Part shown: positions 5,487 to 6,724 of the stretch, in pieces
How positions within the stretch are numbered: the stretch's first letter is position 1
Layout: each line of letters begins with the position of its first letter
NCBI GenBank assembly: GCA_023231365.1
Contig: JALNVO010000149.1
Location: 1 to 6,724, forward strand
Length of the DNA stretch: 6,724 nt
Reading direction: 5' to 3'
Source of the DNA: Fibrobacteraceae bacterium
GTDB lineage: Bacteria; Fibrobacterota; Fibrobacteria; Fibrobacterales; Fibrobacteraceae
Translations under genes and position numbers: made by a program
Notes under the pieces: generated by a model
Databases searched by the model: none
Told to the model about the DNA's origin: nothing
Seen by the model: only the letters and a program-made list of their open reading frames with translations

Positions 5487-5885
5487 CTAATCAGAAATCT
5501 TGCTCCAGTCGAGGACGCCTTTGCGGTAGAGGTAAAGGTATCCGCTTTCGAGTATGGAGAGGAATCCTAAAAGGATAAAGAGCAGGTTCCAAGAACCGTC
5601 CAGAAATTCAATGGTCCATGGATAGAGAAATGCGATTTCGATGTCGAATACGAGGAAGAGCATCGCGAGCATGTAATATTTGATGGGGTAGTGTTCGTTC
5701 GCCGTACCTGAAACGTGTGCAAGGCCGCATTCGTAAGCAGAACCCTTGATTAACGTCTGCTTGATCTTACCTGGATGAAGGAGCCAGTTTGCGAACAGGA
5801 GCGCGAGAGGGACAACGATGGCGAGGATGACTAAAACCGTTAATGCGAAGGTTGTGTCAAATATTTGGATGTTGCTCATATCCAT
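5487..5885 (-). CDS. nuoA: NADH-quinone oxidoreductase subunit A
   Basis: NuoA is a small membrane-arm subunit of respiratory complex I, which couples NADH oxidation and quinone reduction to ion pumping across the inner membrane. The 132-residue product shows three helices (about 11-34, 68-90, 99-119). The family signatures are SAYECGL (49-55) in the first cytoplasmic loop and YPIKYYMLAMLFLVFDIEIAFLYPW (66-90), with the conserved acidic residues Asp81 and Glu83 in helix 2. The length is normal (E. coli 147). The residue after YECGL departs from the usual YECG-x-x-P consensus. Translation could begin at ATG 5885 or at ATG 5879 (MSNIQ), and neither has a clear ribosome site. The gene follows the membrane/TPR gene by 28 nt and is probably co-transcribed with it. 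Unusually, no nuoB follows; the next gene downstream is convergent. Confidence 0.93.
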   Translation of the reverse strand: MDMSNIQIFDTTFALTVLVILAIVVPLALLFANWLLHPGKIKQTLIKGSAYECGLAHVSGTANEHYPIKYYMLAMLFLVFDIEIAFLYPWTIEFLDGSWNLLFILLGFLSILESGYLYLYRKGVLDWSKISD

Positions 5886-5913
5886 AAAATAGTAAAAATC
5901 CGGGTTTGGTTGC

Positions 5914-6724
5914 CTATTCGCCTAGCAACTTATGCGCTTGGGCGGCAAGAATGTCTTGGGAATTGGCCTCGAGGACTTTGCGAAGTTCTTCTTTTCCCTT
6001 TTTGTCGTCGATGTGATGGCGCAGGCGGAGTTCTCCTACGTGATAGAAGGCGCTGCGGAGGAGTACCTTGTCCGTTTCGAGCGCGATGCCTTTCTCGAAT
6101 AGTTGGATTGCGATTTCGGGTAGATTTTTTGTACTGGCAGAAATACCCCATTCCATCCATTGGACACTCGGAATCTCCAAGAAATAGTTTGGATAGAATA
6201 TGGCTTCAGTTGCTTTTTTGATGTATTCTACGTCAAGCGGATATTCTTGGAGAAGTGCGGAATAAGCTGTACTGATGGATGTGCTTGCTAGAGCGTATTC
6301 CGCTTTGTCGGCGAGTTCAATTCCTTTTTTCATTTCAGCGCGGGTGCGGACTTTTTTCTCTGCAATCGGATCCTTTGTGATTGCTTTTTCTGCGCTGCGT
6401 TTGATTTTGCCTTCGCGGGTAAACCGGGGGAGCTTTTTGCCGAGAAGGATGCCGAGAGCAAAGAATGGGGGCGTGAGGAGCGAAACCCAGCCGAAGAGAT
6501 TTGGGTAGAGATTCCAGTTTGCAACGGCATCGATAGCGGCGATGGCGACTGCGGTCATCGTAATGGGCGCTCCTACGCTATCCTTTTTAGGCCCTATGGC
6601 GGTGGCTCCGAGAAGGATCGCCATCGGCAGGCTTGCTCCGGTAAACGGCATCTCTGAATATTTTGCAAAGTAGGTGAGCGGAAGTGTAACAGCGAATACG
6701 AGCCCGGAGACGATGATGCTACCA
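5914..6724 (-). CDS. Membrane protein with C-terminal TPR-like helical domain (5' end outside window)
   Basis: The frame stays open to the right edge, giving about 269 residues of a longer protein; the ATG at 6651 is internal to a membrane region and is not taken as the start. The visible N-terminal part has hydrophobic segments just inside the edge (IIVSGLVFAVTLPLTYF), then, counting from Met 6651, at 7-20 (SLPMAILLGATAIG), 28-44 and 54-71 (GWVSLLTPPFFALGILLG). A very basic linker follows (about 72-110), which is probably cytoplasmic. The last 135 residues are amphipathic helices compatible with two to four degenerate TPR units (for example residues 177-190, AIQLFEKGIALETD). The GAS at 5-7 and the spacing to 54-71 recall a rhomboid fold, but the catalytic His position is not occupied by His, so this is only a suggestion. 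It lies 28 nt upstream of nuoA on the same strand. Function is unknown. Confidence 0.75.
   Translation of the reverse strand, partial: GSIIVSGLVFAVTLPLTYFAKYSEMPFTGASLPMAILLGATAIGPKKDSVGAPITMTAVAIAAIDAVANWNLYPNLFGWVSLLTPPFFALGILLGKKLPRFTREGKIKRSAEKAITKDPIAEKKVRTRAEMKKGIELADKAEYALASTSISTAYSALLQEYPLDVEYIKKATEAIFYPNYFLEIPSVQWMEWGISASTKNLPEIAIQLFEKGIALETDKVLLRSAFYHVGELRLRHHIDDKKGKEELRKVLEANSQDILAAQAHKLLGE

Noticed and set aside
5414..5578. Short plus-strand frame of 54 codons in the convergent gap
   Set aside because: Its second half is antisense to nuoA, it contains the hairpin at 5432-5470, it has no clear ribosome site, and its C-terminal half is Arg/Gly-rich like a shadow.
1..6724. Mobile element, CRISPR array, tRNA/rRNA, or a defence island
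   Set aside because: No repeat-spacer pattern, transposase or integrase motifs, or tRNA-like cloverleaf sequence was seen; the genes are housekeeping or membrane types.

Overview
The window looks like chromosomal housekeeping DNA from a Gram-negative bacterium. Supporting signs are an Omp85-type outer-membrane barrel with a signal peptide and a terminal Phe, a proton-pumping NADH dehydrogenase subunit, and a ferrochelatase. The GroES-like protein resembles, from memory, a variant found in Bacteroidetes and relatives. Together with the moderate GC content this suggests the FCB group, and Fibrobacter is a reasonable guess that the sequence alone does not prove. I see no mobile element, CRISPR array, tRNA or rRNA.

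Layout. (1) 1-250 is a non-coding leader. (2) 251-1792, plus strand, is a tight three-gene unit: a GroES-like protein, an unrecognised polytopic membrane protein starting 1 nt after it, and a DUF486 small membrane protein overlapping the second gene by 7 nt. (3) 1793-3256, minus strand, is a RavA-like MoxR-family AAA+ protein. Its stop codon abuts the DUF486 stop inside one TGATCA palindrome. (4) 3257-3321 is a 65-bp divergent promoter region. (5) 3322-5347, plus strand, is hemH (ferrochelatase) overlapped by 11 nt by a POTRA-less Omp85/BamA-like barrel, best started at a TTG codon. (6) 5348-5486 is a convergent intergenic region with an imperfect hairpin. (7) 5487-6724, minus strand, is nuoA, preceded 28 nt upstream by a gene cut by the window edge that encodes a membrane domain plus a helical, TPR-like tail.

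No single pathway links these genes. The most unusual item is the RavA-like protein. It keeps the family's C-terminal AAA+ lid signature, but the Walker A motif is altered, the segment between Walker A and Walker B is shortened, and the Walker B acidic pair is replaced by Thr-Thr. It may be a pseudo-ATPase, and no ViaA partner is adjacent. Other points worth a look are nuoA without nuoB next to it, the translational coupling of ferrochelatase to an outer-membrane barrel, and the possible rhomboid-like domain at the right edge.
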